The notes beneath the pieces are model-generated. The model did not search any database, was not told the DNA's origin, and saw only the letters and a list, made by a program, of their open reading frames with translations. Made by a program: the position numbers and the translations under genes. A DNA stretch of 64,000 nt from Sphingobacterium nematocida. Its GTDB lineage: Bacteria > Bacteroidota > Bacteroidia > Sphingobacteriales > Sphingobacteriaceae. Each line of letters begins with the position of its first letter. Position 1 is the first letter of the stretch. Below, one piece after another: positions 33,192 to 41,883 of the stretch. The stretch is taken from the NCBI RefSeq assembly GCF_900168125.1, contig NZ_FUZF01000015.1, positions 83,132-147,131 of the forward strand. Direction: 5' to 3'.

Positions 33192-34580
33192 ATGAACTAC
33201 GACATCATCGTGATTGGAAGTGGCCCAGGCGGTTACGTAGCAGCTATACGTGCAGCTCAACTAGGCTTTAAAACTGCCGTTGTAGAGCGTGAAGCTTTGG
33301 GTGGGATCTGCTTGAACTGGGGATGTATACCAACTAAAGCCTTATTAAAAAGTGCACAAGTTTTCGAATATTTAAACCATGCTGAAGAGTACGGAATTAA
33401 AGTACAAGGAGGTGAGGCTGATTTTGGCGCTATTGTAAAAAGAAGTCGCGGTGTAGCTGAAGGCATGAGTAAAGGCATCCAATTCTTAATGAAAAAGAAT
33501 AAGATCGATGTTATATTAGGCACTGCTAAAATCAAAAAAGGCGGTAAAATAGATGTAAAAGCAGCGGATGGAAGCACAAAAGAATATACTGCGAAACATA
33601 CTATTCTAGCTACCGGTGCTCGTTCTAGAGAATTGCCAAACCTTCCACAGGATGGTAAAAAAATAATTGGTTACCGCCAAGCAATGAATCTACCTACTCA
33701 ACCAAAATCTTTGGTAGTTGTTGGTTCAGGAGCTATCGGTGTAGAGTTTGCTTATTTTTATAATGCTATCGGCACGAAGGTAACTATCGTTGAGTTCATG
33801 GACAGAATTGTTCCAGTAGAAGATGAAGAGGTTTCTAAACAATTAGAAAAATCGCTAAAGAAAGCTGGTATTGAAATTCTAACAAAATCAGAAGTTCAAT
33901 CTGTAGATACAAGTGGTGCTCTTTCTAAAGTGAGTATCAAAACAGCAAAGGGTACTGAAGTGATCGAAGCAGAAGTTGTTCTTTCGGCTGTAGGTATTAT
34001 GCCTAATATCGAGAACTTAGGTCTTGAAGAGGTTGGTGTAAAAGTGGATAAAGGTCGTGTAGTTGTCGACGATTATTACAAAACAAACATAGATGGCGTA
34101 TATGCTATAGGTGATATTGTAAAAGGTCAAGCTTTGGCACACGTAGCATCGGCAGAAGGTATAACCTGTGTTGAGAAAATCAAAGGACTACATGTTGAAC
34201 CTATCGACTATAACAATATCCCAGGATGTACTTACTGCTCACCGGAGATTGCTTCCGTAGGGTATACAGAAAAGGCTGCCCGTGAAGCAGGCTATGAGGT
34301 TAAAGTTGGAAAATTCCCATTTTCAGCATCAGGTAAGGCTTCTGCCGCAGGCGCAAAAGATGGTTTTGTAAAACTAGTTTTTGATGCAAAATATGGCGAG
34401 TTTTTGGGCGCTCATATGATTGGAGCAAATGTAACAGAGATGATCGCTGAAGTTGTTGTAGCCCGTAAATTAGAGACTACAGGTCATGAAATGATTAAAT
34501 CAGTACATCCACACCCAACGATGAGTGAAGCTATTATGGAAGCTGCTGCAGATGCATACGGCGAAGTAATCCACTTATAA
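33192..34580 (+). CDS. lpdA: Dihydrolipoyl dehydrogenase (E3), copy 2
   Basis: 462 residues. 'VIGSGPGGYVAAIRAAQLGF' (FAD), redox pair in 'GGICLNWGCIPTKALL', 'VVGSGAIGVEFAYFYNAIGT' (NAD), 'DGVYAIGDIVKGQALAHVAS', catalytic His-Glu in 'HPHPTMSEAIMEAAAD'. Complete and probably active. The redox-site variant GGICLNWGC differs from copy 1 (GGTCLNVGC), so the two copies are old paralogues, not a recent duplication, and probably serve different 2-oxoacid complexes (pyruvate, 2-oxoglutarate or branched-chain). No E1 or E2 gene is in the window. Confidence 0.93.
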   Translation: MNYDIIVIGSGPGGYVAAIRAAQLGFKTAVVEREALGGICLNWGCIPTKALLKSAQVFEYLNHAEEYGIKVQGGEADFGAIVKRSRGVAEGMSKGIQFLMKKNKIDVILGTAKIKKGGKIDVKAADGSTKEYTAKHTILATGARSRELPNLPQDGKKIIGYRQAMNLPTQPKSLVVVGSGAIGVEFAYFYNAIGTKVTIVEFMDRIVPVEDEEVSKQLEKSLKKAGIEILTKSEVQSVDTSGALSKVSIKTAKGTEVIEAEVVLSAVGIMPNIENLGLEEVGVKVDKGRVVVDDYYKTNIDGVYAIGDIVKGQALAHVASAEGITCVEKIKGLHVEPIDYNNIPGCTYCSPEIASVGYTEKAAREAGYEVKVGKFPFSASGKASAAGAKDGFVKLVFDAKYGEFLGAHMIGANVTEMIAEVVVARKLETTGHEMIKSVHPHPTMSEAIMEAAADAYGEVIHL

Positions 34581-34595
34581 GAGGATATAGAAAAT

Positions 34596-34626
34596 AAAAA
34601 AAGCGGATTAAAAATCCGCTTTTTTT
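34596..34626. terminator. Bidirectional terminator between lpd copy 2 and the LacI-type gene
   Basis: AAAAAGCGGATT, loop AAAA, ATCCGCTTTTTT with T runs on both strands. Confidence 0.85.
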
Positions 34627-35632
34627 ATTTCAGTACTAATTTAGAAGAAAATATGATCTCCTGAGGTTCAACCTTTTCTTTGCTTTCTAAAATTTCAAAA
34701 AGTATTTCTGCAGCCTTTTTCCCTTGTTCATCTGGGTACTGTTCTATACTCGCTAAAGGAGGGTTCTCCATATATTTCCAAAGCGGATAATTCGCAAAAC
34801 TGATGAAATGCATATCCTGGCCTACGATTATACCTTTACCCCTAGCATACTTGATCACATCGAGTGTCACAAAATCATTAAAAGAAACGATAGCAGAAGG
34901 CCGCTCAGGCAATACACACAGTTGTTCCATAGCAGCGTGATTACCGTGTTCCGTTAGATCGGTGTGCACCACATATTTATCATTAAATTCGTAACCATGC
35001 TTCAATAAAGCTTCCTGGAAAGAAGCCGTACGTTCTGTTGCCGAGAGTAATGTCTCGGGTCCATTGATCAGTGCAATATTCTTATGCCCACGACTAATAA
35101 ATGCCTCAATGGCTTCATCCATACCCGTAGCTAGATCACAATAAACTTTATGGACGGAAGTCGACTCCGGTACACAGTCAAAAAAGACTACTGGTATATC
35201 CGAACTCTCTAAGACCTCTACAAAGCTCAAATCCGTTGTATTCTTACCCAGCGACATCAATATACCATCAACACGATGTTTCTTAAAAGTGGCAATAATT
35301 TTAGCCTCACGATCGGCATCATCCAATGACTGTCCCAATAACACCGTGTACTTTCTATCTTCAGCAATCGCTTCTATAGCACTGATTGCGGAAGAAAAAA
35401 AAGGCTCAGATAATGCAGGTAAAATAACACCTATCGTGAAGGTCTTCCGCTGTTTAAAAAAGATAGCTGTCTGATTTGGCTCATAATTCAACTCCTCTGC
35501 CATCTTTTTCACCCGCATTGTAGTGACCAGCCCTATGCTTGGATGATCATTCAAAGCTCTCGACACTGTCGATGGTGAAATTTTTAATTTCCTTGCTATT
35601 TCCTTAATCGTTGCCGGTTTGTTCGATTTCAT
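34625..35632 (-). CDS. LacI-family transcriptional regulator
   Basis: 335 residues. The DNA-binding head 'ATIKEIARKLKISPSTVSRA' and hinge helix 'VKKMAEELNYEPN' are complete. The rest is a periplasmic-binding-protein-like sugar domain ('TIGVILPALSEPFFSSAISA', 'FISRGHKNIALINGP', 'SFANYPLWKYMENPPLASI'). It is expected to repress or activate sugar-use genes, but the neighbours (S41 protease downstream, lpd on the other side) give no clue to the ligand. Confidence 0.9.
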   Translation of the reverse strand: MKSNKPATIKEIARKLKISPSTVSRALNDHPSIGLVTTMRVKKMAEELNYEPNQTAIFFKQRKTFTIGVILPALSEPFFSSAISAIEAIAEDRKYTVLLGQSLDDADREAKIIATFKKHRVDGILMSLGKNTTDLSFVEVLESSDIPVVFFDCVPESTSVHKVYCDLATGMDEAIEAFISRGHKNIALINGPETLLSATERTASFQEALLKHGYEFNDKYVVHTDLTEHGNHAAMEQLCVLPERPSAIVSFNDFVTLDVIKYARGKGIIVGQDMHFISFANYPLWKYMENPPLASIEQYPDEQGKKAAEILFEILESKEKVEPQEIIFSSKLVLK

Positions 35633-35772
35633 AATGACACTGTTTTATTTACCCCCTCTAATCCAAACCTACACAAATTCGTGTTTACACGCAATATAAT
35701 TGTACTGTAATATAAAACGAATTTTGTAGCTATCCTCTTCTATTTAGATTTTTTTAGAGAGGAGCTGTAACC

Positions 35773-37353
35773 TTATTCTTTCAAACGTGATGTCCCGCTA
35801 TTAAACTTGAACATACGTCCTCTCGTATTACTTCTTTGTTGTATCCGCTCGTCCATAACTCGGTTTTTCCGGACAAAACCACTTGATCGCAGAGAGGGAG
35901 CCGTAAAGCTGCCCGTATTAATATGCGTAATCGCAGCACGTAACATAGACTCTCCCTCCTGGCCAAAATCCAGAAAATTACTAAACTCCCAGACATGGGC
36001 ACTCGGCTTCATACCGTTAAAATAATCGCCCTCACCAAGTTTATTATAAGTCTTGAACGATGCTGGATAAAGACTGACGTCATTGCTAGGGTTATTCGCA
36101 TCCTCCACAACAGGCCATTCCCAAAATCCCACAGGCTTACCATAAGTATATTCATCAATAATTCTATCGTTGGCATCCACCGCCTTTGTACCGACCATAA
36201 AAACTGGTATATGGGGCTTCATCACGTTCATTAAGAGTTCACTGGCTGATGCTGTTGAACTGGACACCAAAAAGTAGATACGTTTTATTTCTATTCCCCC
36301 TCTTTTATTAAAGAAGACTGGGCCAAACTCTCCTCCAGGACGTGTCCACCCTTCTTTCTGAAAATAACTATTCATCGTAGAGGTATACATCAGTTCTTTG
36401 TTTTTGGAAGCCGGCACAAACCAATCGGCCAAGTACTCGGCCGTGATTACAGCACCTCCTCCATTATATCGCAAATCAACAACAAACTCATCGATGCCTT
36501 GCAAGCTCTTCAGAACCTCTTCAAATCTATGATACATATCCGTTTTTATCCAATTTCCATTCTCCGACTTTTCTGTCGCTAGAAAAGAGTTAAAAGCAAG
36601 ATATCCAATTTTCTTACCGTTGTTCAAAATAACACGGTAATCTAAGATTGGATTTTTTTCAAACGGCTTTTGGGTAATAGTTTGCGTTAAGATAGTTCCC
36701 GAGGGTTGCTGGAATACGACAGTCAAAGTGTATGCATTTAGATAACCGTTTAAGCTTCTAAAACTTTGTGCCTTCTGCGCATCATAGTCTATCTTGGTAT
36801 CGCCATTGATACTAATAATCCTATCACCACGTCTCATTCCGACCTCCCATGCCGACGAATTTTTCTCAACCATACGGACATACAAATCCGCGTTATTTCC
36901 AGTGTTCTCTGTTTGTAGATAAAACACCTGCATTCCAAAACTTGTAGATATCGCGTCTTGAACTTCGCCACTTACCACCCCCGCTCGATCCAAATAACTG
37001 TACCTGTCTATAGGCTGTCCCGTTTCGGTATTTTTGGGAGTTAGGCTCACTAACCAATCCAACACATGTTCTCCTCGCTCGAAATACTGCGTATATTTTG
37101 TACGGATTAAATCGGGTTTGTTCAAGTCATTCAAATTCTTTGGTGGCATATTGTCCTGCCACAATGAAAATAGTTTAGTATAATAAAAGACACTGTCTTT
37201 GATCATATTCTCCTTGACATCAGAATTATAAACCGTTGTCTTCTGCGGGGGTTCAATCTCCGTATCCTCCTTTAGGTTTGGAGGTGTCTTCTTACATCCG
37301 ACCGTTATAATTACCCAGGCAAGAAGTATGATATAGGATGCTTTATTTTTCAT
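35773..37353 (-). CDS. S41-family (C-terminal processing) peptidase lipoprotein
   Basis: 526 residues from the ATG at 37353; an ATG two codons earlier (37359) is possible. Lipobox 'VITVGC' makes it a lipoprotein. A PDZ-like domain ('VRMVEKNSSAWEVGMRRGDR', 'IISINGDTKID') precedes the S41 catalytic core ('EFVVDLRYNGGGAVITAEYL' and the nucleophile Ser in 'FLVSSSTASASELLMNVMKP'). It cleaves proteins or peptides in the periplasm. Length and order are those of Bacteroidota tail-specific proteases. Followed upstream by two small genes on the same strand that may share its transcript. Confidence 0.9.
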   Translation of the reverse strand: MKNKASYIILLAWVIITVGCKKTPPNLKEDTEIEPPQKTTVYNSDVKENMIKDSVFYYTKLFSLWQDNMPPKNLNDLNKPDLIRTKYTQYFERGEHVLDWLVSLTPKNTETGQPIDRYSYLDRAGVVSGEVQDAISTSFGMQVFYLQTENTGNNADLYVRMVEKNSSAWEVGMRRGDRIISINGDTKIDYDAQKAQSFRSLNGYLNAYTLTVVFQQPSGTILTQTITQKPFEKNPILDYRVILNNGKKIGYLAFNSFLATEKSENGNWIKTDMYHRFEEVLKSLQGIDEFVVDLRYNGGGAVITAEYLADWFVPASKNKELMYTSTMNSYFQKEGWTRPGGEFGPVFFNKRGGIEIKRIYFLVSSSTASASELLMNVMKPHIPVFMVGTKAVDANDRIIDEYTYGKPVGFWEWPVVEDANNPSNDVSLYPASFKTYNKLGEGDYFNGMKPSAHVWEFSNFLDFGQEGESMLRAAITHINTGSFTAPSLRSSGFVRKNRVMDERIQQRSNTRGRMFKFNSGTSRLKE

Positions 37354-37372
37354 ACACACAATCGTTCTATAA

Positions 37373-37933
37373 CTAATCTACAATCGTATTAACAATTACA
37401 ATCTGATCTTTCGGCAAATCATATTCTGATGCAATATAATCAATTGGCACGAAAGATTTAAACTCAAGCTCGTCCACAAAAAATACTTTTAACGTATGCT
37501 TGATCGAATCTGCCTTGCCCCAATCCAAAAATTTCAATTTGTTTAATTGCTCAACAGGATTACCCTTTGTCAATACAGCAACCTGCCTTTTATCTTCGAC
37601 CAATCGCACTAACAGGTCGGCTCGGGCTTCCGGCAACATCAACTTAAGAGGCAGCTGTGCATTAGCCTGCAAACGCTGCAAATTGACTTCATATTTATCA
37701 TCAACCCCAAACATGACCTTTGTTGCTGGAAATACAGCATCCTCGCCGTGATGATCGTATACTTTCTTCATAAATTCGGCCATATCACTGGCCTTCGCCG
37801 TCCCCTCAGTAAATTCATAAAAACTACCGAAAAGATAATAAACCTGTAACAAGTATTCTCGCCTGCAAAAAAGCACATCGTCCAACTCGAACAAATAAAG
37901 TGCTTTATCGAAAGAAATTTCGCTTAACTTCAT
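37373..37933 (-). CDS. HAD-like protein with altered nucleophile motif
   Basis: 186 residues. It resembles HAD phosphatases: motif I 'LYLFELDDVLFCRRE' has Glu in place of the nucleophilic first Asp (normally DxDxT/V), motif II is 'QVAVLTKGNPVEQL' (Thr present), and the final acidic motif of HAD enzymes is not clear ('QIVIVNTIVD' ends the protein). Catalysis by the usual aspartyl-phosphate route is therefore doubtful. Its start overlaps the stop of the next gene by 4 bases (ATGA), so the two are co-translated. Function unknown; a binding or regulatory role is possible. Confidence 0.7.
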   Translation of the reverse strand: MKLSEISFDKALYLFELDDVLFCRREYLLQVYYLFGSFYEFTEGTAKASDMAEFMKKVYDHHGEDAVFPATKVMFGVDDKYEVNLQRLQANAQLPLKLMLPEARADLLVRLVEDKRQVAVLTKGNPVEQLNKLKFLDWGKADSIKHTLKVFFVDELEFKSFVPIDYIASEYDLPKDQIVIVNTIVD

Positions 37934-38400
37934 TTGGCAACTGCTAATATAAATGTATCACCTGAATCGGAAAGCATGCCCAAACCATCGAAAGCAACCG
38001 ATTCAGATGTCACCCCGAAAACATCATACCCGCCGACAAAAAGACTTAATTTTAACTCCTTTGCTGGATTGTCCAAAACCGAAAGCATCTCTAAATCTGC
38101 AATCCCAGGGCATAATACCTGAATCCCATACTCTTCAAAAAGGATTAAAGAGCCGCTCAACGTAACAATTTCATCCATAGCTAAAGGAAGAACGTAATCG
38201 CATTTCAAATCCAATGCAATTTTAAGAACTTCATGAGCATAAGTAGGATTAGCGCCTTTCGGAATCTTGTGATAACGTCCCTGCAAGACTGTAGGCACTT
38301 CGTCTGAAGTAGCTGATATAACCTCAAAATGAGGGGACAACAACTGCGCGACACGCATTGAAAATGAACGTGTGGCACAGGTAAGTAAAATCTTCTTCAT
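37930..38400 (-). CDS. Pre-ATP-grasp-like domain protein
   Basis: 156 residues. 'KKILLTCATRSFSMRVAQLL', 'YHKIPKGANPTYAHEVLKIA' and 'LKCDYVLPLAMDEIVTLSGS' look like the Rossmann-like pre-ATP-grasp domain found at the N-terminus of carbamoyl-phosphate synthase and peptide ligases. The ATP-grasp domain itself is missing; the protein ends after 'GLGMLSDSGDTFILAVAK'. Coupled to the HAD-like gene by an ATGA overlap. I infer that the pair works together, perhaps in making or sensing a small metabolite, but nothing identifies it. Confidence 0.6.
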   Translation of the reverse strand: MKKILLTCATRSFSMRVAQLLSPHFEVISATSDEVPTVLQGRYHKIPKGANPTYAHEVLKIALDLKCDYVLPLAMDEIVTLSGSLILFEEYGIQVLCPGIADLEMLSVLDNPAKELKLSLFVGGYDVFGVTSESVAFDGLGMLSDSGDTFILAVAK

Positions 38401-38486
38401 GTATAAATATGTTTGACTATTGAAAGCCTGCTTACTGATTGATCTGTTTACGCGTTTCGAAGACAGCGGCTTTTCAAATCTATTCG

Positions 38487-39143
38487 CTACGCATATACGA
38501 GTCCATCACGCATGTGGATCGTACGATCTGATATTCCCGCCAACTCTTCATTATGCGTAACAATAATAAATGTCTGATTCATTGTATCCCGCAGATTAAA
38601 AAAAAGCTGATGCAAAGAGGCTGCATTCTCAGAATCCAAATTGCCTGAGGGTTCGTCTGCTAATACCAACGATGGATTATTAATCAAAGCCCGGGCAACA
38701 GAAACACGTTGTTGTTCTCCACCCGAAAGTTGGCTCGGCTTGTGCTGCGCCCGATCTGCAACACCAAGAATATCCAATAGCTCCATAGCTCTACGTTCAG
38801 CTTTTTGTGTGGCAGTACCATTGATAAAAGCAGGGATACAAATATTCTCAAGAGCTGTAAACTCGGGTAGTAAATGATGAAATTGAAACACAAACCCAAT
38901 ATGCATATTTCTAAATGCACTCATTTCGTTTGATGACAACGTATGTATCGCGGTATCATTGATAAAAAGCTCACCTTTGTCAGCTTTATCCAATGTTCCG
39001 ATAATATGCAAAAAAGTACTCTTCCCTGCTCCCGATGCTCCAACGATGGAAACTATCTCACCACGCTGCACTTCAATATCAACCCCTTTAAGTATCGGCA
39101 ATGAACCGTAAGACTTATGAATATTTGTGGCTTTAAGAATCAT
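38487..39143 (-). CDS. lolD: ABC transporter ATP-binding protein, LolD/MacB type
   Basis: 218 residues. Walker A 'IVSIVGASGAGKSTFLHIIG', signature 'LSGGEQQRVSVARALINNPS', Walker B 'LVLADEPSGNLDSENA', H-loop 'IIVTHNEELA'. The 'DEPSGNLDSENA' spelling and size are those of LolD/FtsE/MacB-type ATPases. It powers extraction of lipoproteins or a similar envelope task with permeases that are not in the window. Reads away from sucC. Confidence 0.85.
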   Translation of the reverse strand: MILKATNIHKSYGSLPILKGVDIEVQRGEIVSIVGASGAGKSTFLHIIGTLDKADKGELFINDTAIHTLSSNEMSAFRNMHIGFVFQFHHLLPEFTALENICIPAFINGTATQKAERRAMELLDILGVADRAQHKPSQLSGGEQQRVSVARALINNPSLVLADEPSGNLDSENAASLHQLFFNLRDTMNQTFIIVTHNEELAGISDRTIHMRDGLVYA

Positions 39144-39204
39144 AATGCGAATTTACTAAAAAGAATCAAAAACCAAGCTCTATAACGACCGCTAGATAGC
39201 TATC

Positions 39205-39262
39205 TTATGGAACAAGCTTTTAATTTTTAACCTTGTTCCATAAGAATAAAAACCCTATTTTT
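39205..39262 (+). promoter_or_regulatory. sucC promoter overlapped by a perfect inverted repeat
   Basis: TTATGGAACAAG (39205-39216) and CTTGTTCCATAA (39232-39243) form a 12-bp inverted repeat with a 15-nt loop between divergent lolD and sucC. The right arm contains the TTG (39233-39235) of a promoter whose -7 would be TATTTTTA (39255-39262, spacing 19). A regulator binding here would block the -33 element. Confidence 0.45.
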
Positions 39263-39281
39263 ACGTCAAATTTTTTTATCA

Positions 39282-40478
39282 ATGAACATTCACGAATATC
39301 AAGGAAAAGAAATACTTAAGAGTTTTGGTGTAAGAGTCCAAGAAGGAGTCGTTGCTGAAACGCCTGAGCAAGCAGTTGAAGCTGCTAAGAGAATGAAAGA
39401 AGAATTCAACTCGGATTGGGTTGTGATTAAAGCACAAATCCATGCAGGAGGCCGTGGTAAAGGTGGTGGTGTAAAGTTAGCTAAAAACCATGATGAAGTA
39501 TTGCAACGCGCTACAGATATCATCGGCATGCAACTTGTTACTCCGCAAACAGGTCCTGAAGGTAAAAAAGTTAATAAAGTGCTAGTCGCACAAGATGTAT
39601 ACTACCCAGGTGAGAGCGAAACCAAAGAATTCTATATGTCTGTTTTGTTAGACCGTGGTACTGGTCGTAACATTATCATGTACTCCACAGAAGGCGGTAT
39701 GGACATCGAAGAAGTAGCTGAAAAAACTCCTCATTTGATCTTCAAAGAAGAAATCGACCCTAAAGTTGGCCTACAAGGTTTCCAAGCGCGTAAAATCGCT
39801 TTCAACTTAGGTTTATCAGGCGCTGCACACAAAGACATGGTTAAATTCGTAGCTGCTTTATATAAAGCTTACGATTCTATCGATGCCTCTATGTTTGAGA
39901 TCAACCCCGTATTAAAAACATCTGATGATAAAATCTTAGCTGTTGATGCTAAAGTAAATTTAGACGAAAACGCATTATACCGTCATGCGGATATCGCTGC
40001 GATGCGTGATGTCACAGAAGAAGATCCAACAGAAGTTGAAGCTGGTGAGTCAAACTTAAACTACGTTAAATTGGATGGTAACGTAGGCTGTATGGTAAAT
40101 GGTGCAGGACTTGCAATGGCAACAATGGACATCATTAAACTTGCTGGTGGTGAGCCTGCAAACTTCCTAGACGTAGGTGGTACTGCTAATGCAGAAACTG
40201 TAAAAGCAGGATTTAACATCATCCTTAAAGATCCAAATGTAAAAGCAATCTTAATCAATATCTTTGGTGGTATCGTACGTTGTGACCGTGTCGCTCAAGG
40301 TGTGATTGATGCATACAACGAAATTGGCAACATTCCTGTTCCAATTATCGTTCGTCTTCAAGGAACTAATGCCGCAGAAGCTAAAAAATTAATTGATGAG
40401 TCTGGCTTACAAGTTTACTCAGCAATATTACTGAAAGAAGCTGCAGAACTTGTTACAAAAGTATTAGGCGAAAAATAA
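39282..40478 (+). CDS. sucC: Succinyl-CoA synthetase (ADP-forming) beta subunit
   Basis: 398 residues. It makes succinate and ATP from succinyl-CoA in the TCA cycle together with SucD. The ATP-grasp start 'MNIHEYQGKEILKSFGVRV', nucleotide loop 'QIHAGGRGKGGGVKLAK', 'MFEINPVLKTSDDKILAVDA' and the C-terminal flavodoxin-like part 'NIFGGIVRCDRVAQGVIDA' and 'RLQGTNAAEAKKLIDES' are all present. sucD is not adjacent, as in many Bacteroidota. Single gene with a strong terminator. Confidence 0.96.
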   Translation: MNIHEYQGKEILKSFGVRVQEGVVAETPEQAVEAAKRMKEEFNSDWVVIKAQIHAGGRGKGGGVKLAKNHDEVLQRATDIIGMQLVTPQTGPEGKKVNKVLVAQDVYYPGESETKEFYMSVLLDRGTGRNIIMYSTEGGMDIEEVAEKTPHLIFKEEIDPKVGLQGFQARKIAFNLGLSGAAHKDMVKFVAALYKAYDSIDASMFEINPVLKTSDDKILAVDAKVNLDENALYRHADIAAMRDVTEEDPTEVEAGESNLNYVKLDGNVGCMVNGAGLAMATMDIIKLAGGEPANFLDVGGTANAETVKAGFNIILKDPNVKAILINIFGGIVRCDRVAQGVIDAYNEIGNIPVPIIVRLQGTNAAEAKKLIDESGLQVYSAILLKEAAELVTKVLGEK

Positions 40479-40491
40479 TCTTTCAACATTA

Positions 40492-40535
40492 AAAAAGGAA
40501 AAGGGGTAAAATAAAATTTACCCCTTTTCCTTTTT
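40492..40535 (+). terminator. Terminator of sucC
   Basis: A 19-bp stem with core GGAAAAGGGGTAAA/TTTACCCCTTTTCC, 6-nt loop, ending in TTTTT. Confidence 0.88.
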
Positions 40536-40735
40536 CTATACTATTTTGTTTTTTATCCCCCCCAAGATACACGAAGGCAAAGAAAATCCAAGAACCGAAT
40601 AACAATCTTACATTTCCTTACAAAATTCAGAAAAAATCGGAATTCATAGAACAGGTTTTTAACATATGTAAAAATTTATTACTATTATAAAACCGATTTT
40701 TGCACGTGACAAAACACTTAATATTTAAAGTCATT

Positions 40736-41881
40736 ATGAACACTATTTTCTCAAAGAAGACAATATTCCGACTAGTTATCATTTGGTTAGTTGTTCTTGT
40801 ATTTAGTATTTATGGGCACGCCTTCAGCCAAGAGCTGAACCCGCTAAATGGATCTATCTTATTCGTGGTACTATTAAGTACCATCATATTTTCATCTTTT
40901 GGTGTGGTAAAAGAAGCTGATGAATTGGCGCACAAACTAGGCGAACCCTATGGAACATTAATCCTAACCCTATCTATCGTCGCTATTGAAGTAATACTTA
41001 TTTCAGCAGTTCTTTTAGGCCCGGGCGAATCTGCCCAAATAGCAAAAGACTCTATTTTCTCGGTGATGATGATCATCATGAATCTAGTGGTAGGGATATG
41101 TTTACTCTTTGGAGGGTTGAAATACGGCGAACAGGAATATAATGCGCAAGGCACAATGACTTATCTCTCGATGATTATCATGCTCTCAGGAATATCTATG
41201 TTATTACCAAACTTTATCCAAGGAGCAGGAAACGGAATATTTACGAATATACAAGCTATCGGAATTTCTTTGTTGATAGCCATTCTATACGCCTTCTTTC
41301 TTGCTTATCAAATGAAGGGATATAGACATCTATATCTACAACCCGAATCCGGTCACATGGAAATCGTCTATGCACAACGTAATAACAATCGAGAATTGAC
41401 CGAAGAAAACGGAGAATCTATTGATAAAAAAGAAATTATTCTTCGCAGTGTCTTGCTTATAGCGATGATCCTCCCTATTGTACTCTTGTCTCACCATATG
41501 GCCAGCATTGTCGATTACGGAATAAGGACCACACAACTTCCTCCTCTTTTAGGCGGAGTCTTGATTGCTATTATCGTATTCACACCGGAATCGATGACTG
41601 CTGTAAAAGCCGCATTAAATAATGAGTTTCAGCGAGCAATTAACCTTTGTCATGGAGCCTTTGTATCTACCGTAGGGCTTACAGTACCGGCTGTACTGAC
41701 TATCGGATTATTGACTGGTAAGACGGTCGCTTTAGGCCTTACATCAACAGAAACAATATTATTTATTATAACCCTTTTGCTCAGCTTGATGAGCTTCTTA
41801 GGTAAACGCACGTCTCCCATATTAGGTATCATGCATATTATCCTATTTTTCTTATTTATCCTTCTAGTATTTAACCCTTAA
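40736..41881 (+). CDS. chaA: Ca2+/H+ antiporter (CaCA superfamily, ChaA-like)
   Basis: 381 residues from the ATG at 40736; in-frame TTG (40700) and GTG (40706) would add residues before the first membrane helix and are less likely. About eleven membrane helices. The two inverted alpha repeats are visible: 'GEPYGTLILTLSIVAIEVIL' with the key Glu, and 'FTPESMTAVKAALNNEFQRA' with 'NLCHGAFVSTVGLTVPAVL'. It exchanges cytoplasmic Ca2+ (or Na+/K+) for protons. Monocistronic and convergent with tsaD at a spacing of 2 bases. Confidence 0.9.
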   Translation: MNTIFSKKTIFRLVIIWLVVLVFSIYGHAFSQELNPLNGSILFVVLLSTIIFSSFGVVKEADELAHKLGEPYGTLILTLSIVAIEVILISAVLLGPGESAQIAKDSIFSVMMIIMNLVVGICLLFGGLKYGEQEYNAQGTMTYLSMIIMLSGISMLLPNFIQGAGNGIFTNIQAIGISLLIAILYAFFLAYQMKGYRHLYLQPESGHMEIVYAQRNNNRELTEENGESIDKKEIILRSVLLIAMILPIVLLSHHMASIVDYGIRTTQLPPLLGGVLIAIIVFTPESMTAVKAALNNEFQRAINLCHGAFVSTVGLTVPAVLTIGLLTGKTVALGLTSTETILFIITLLLSLMSFLGKRTSPILGIMHIILFFLFILLVFNP

Positions 41882-41883
41882 GT

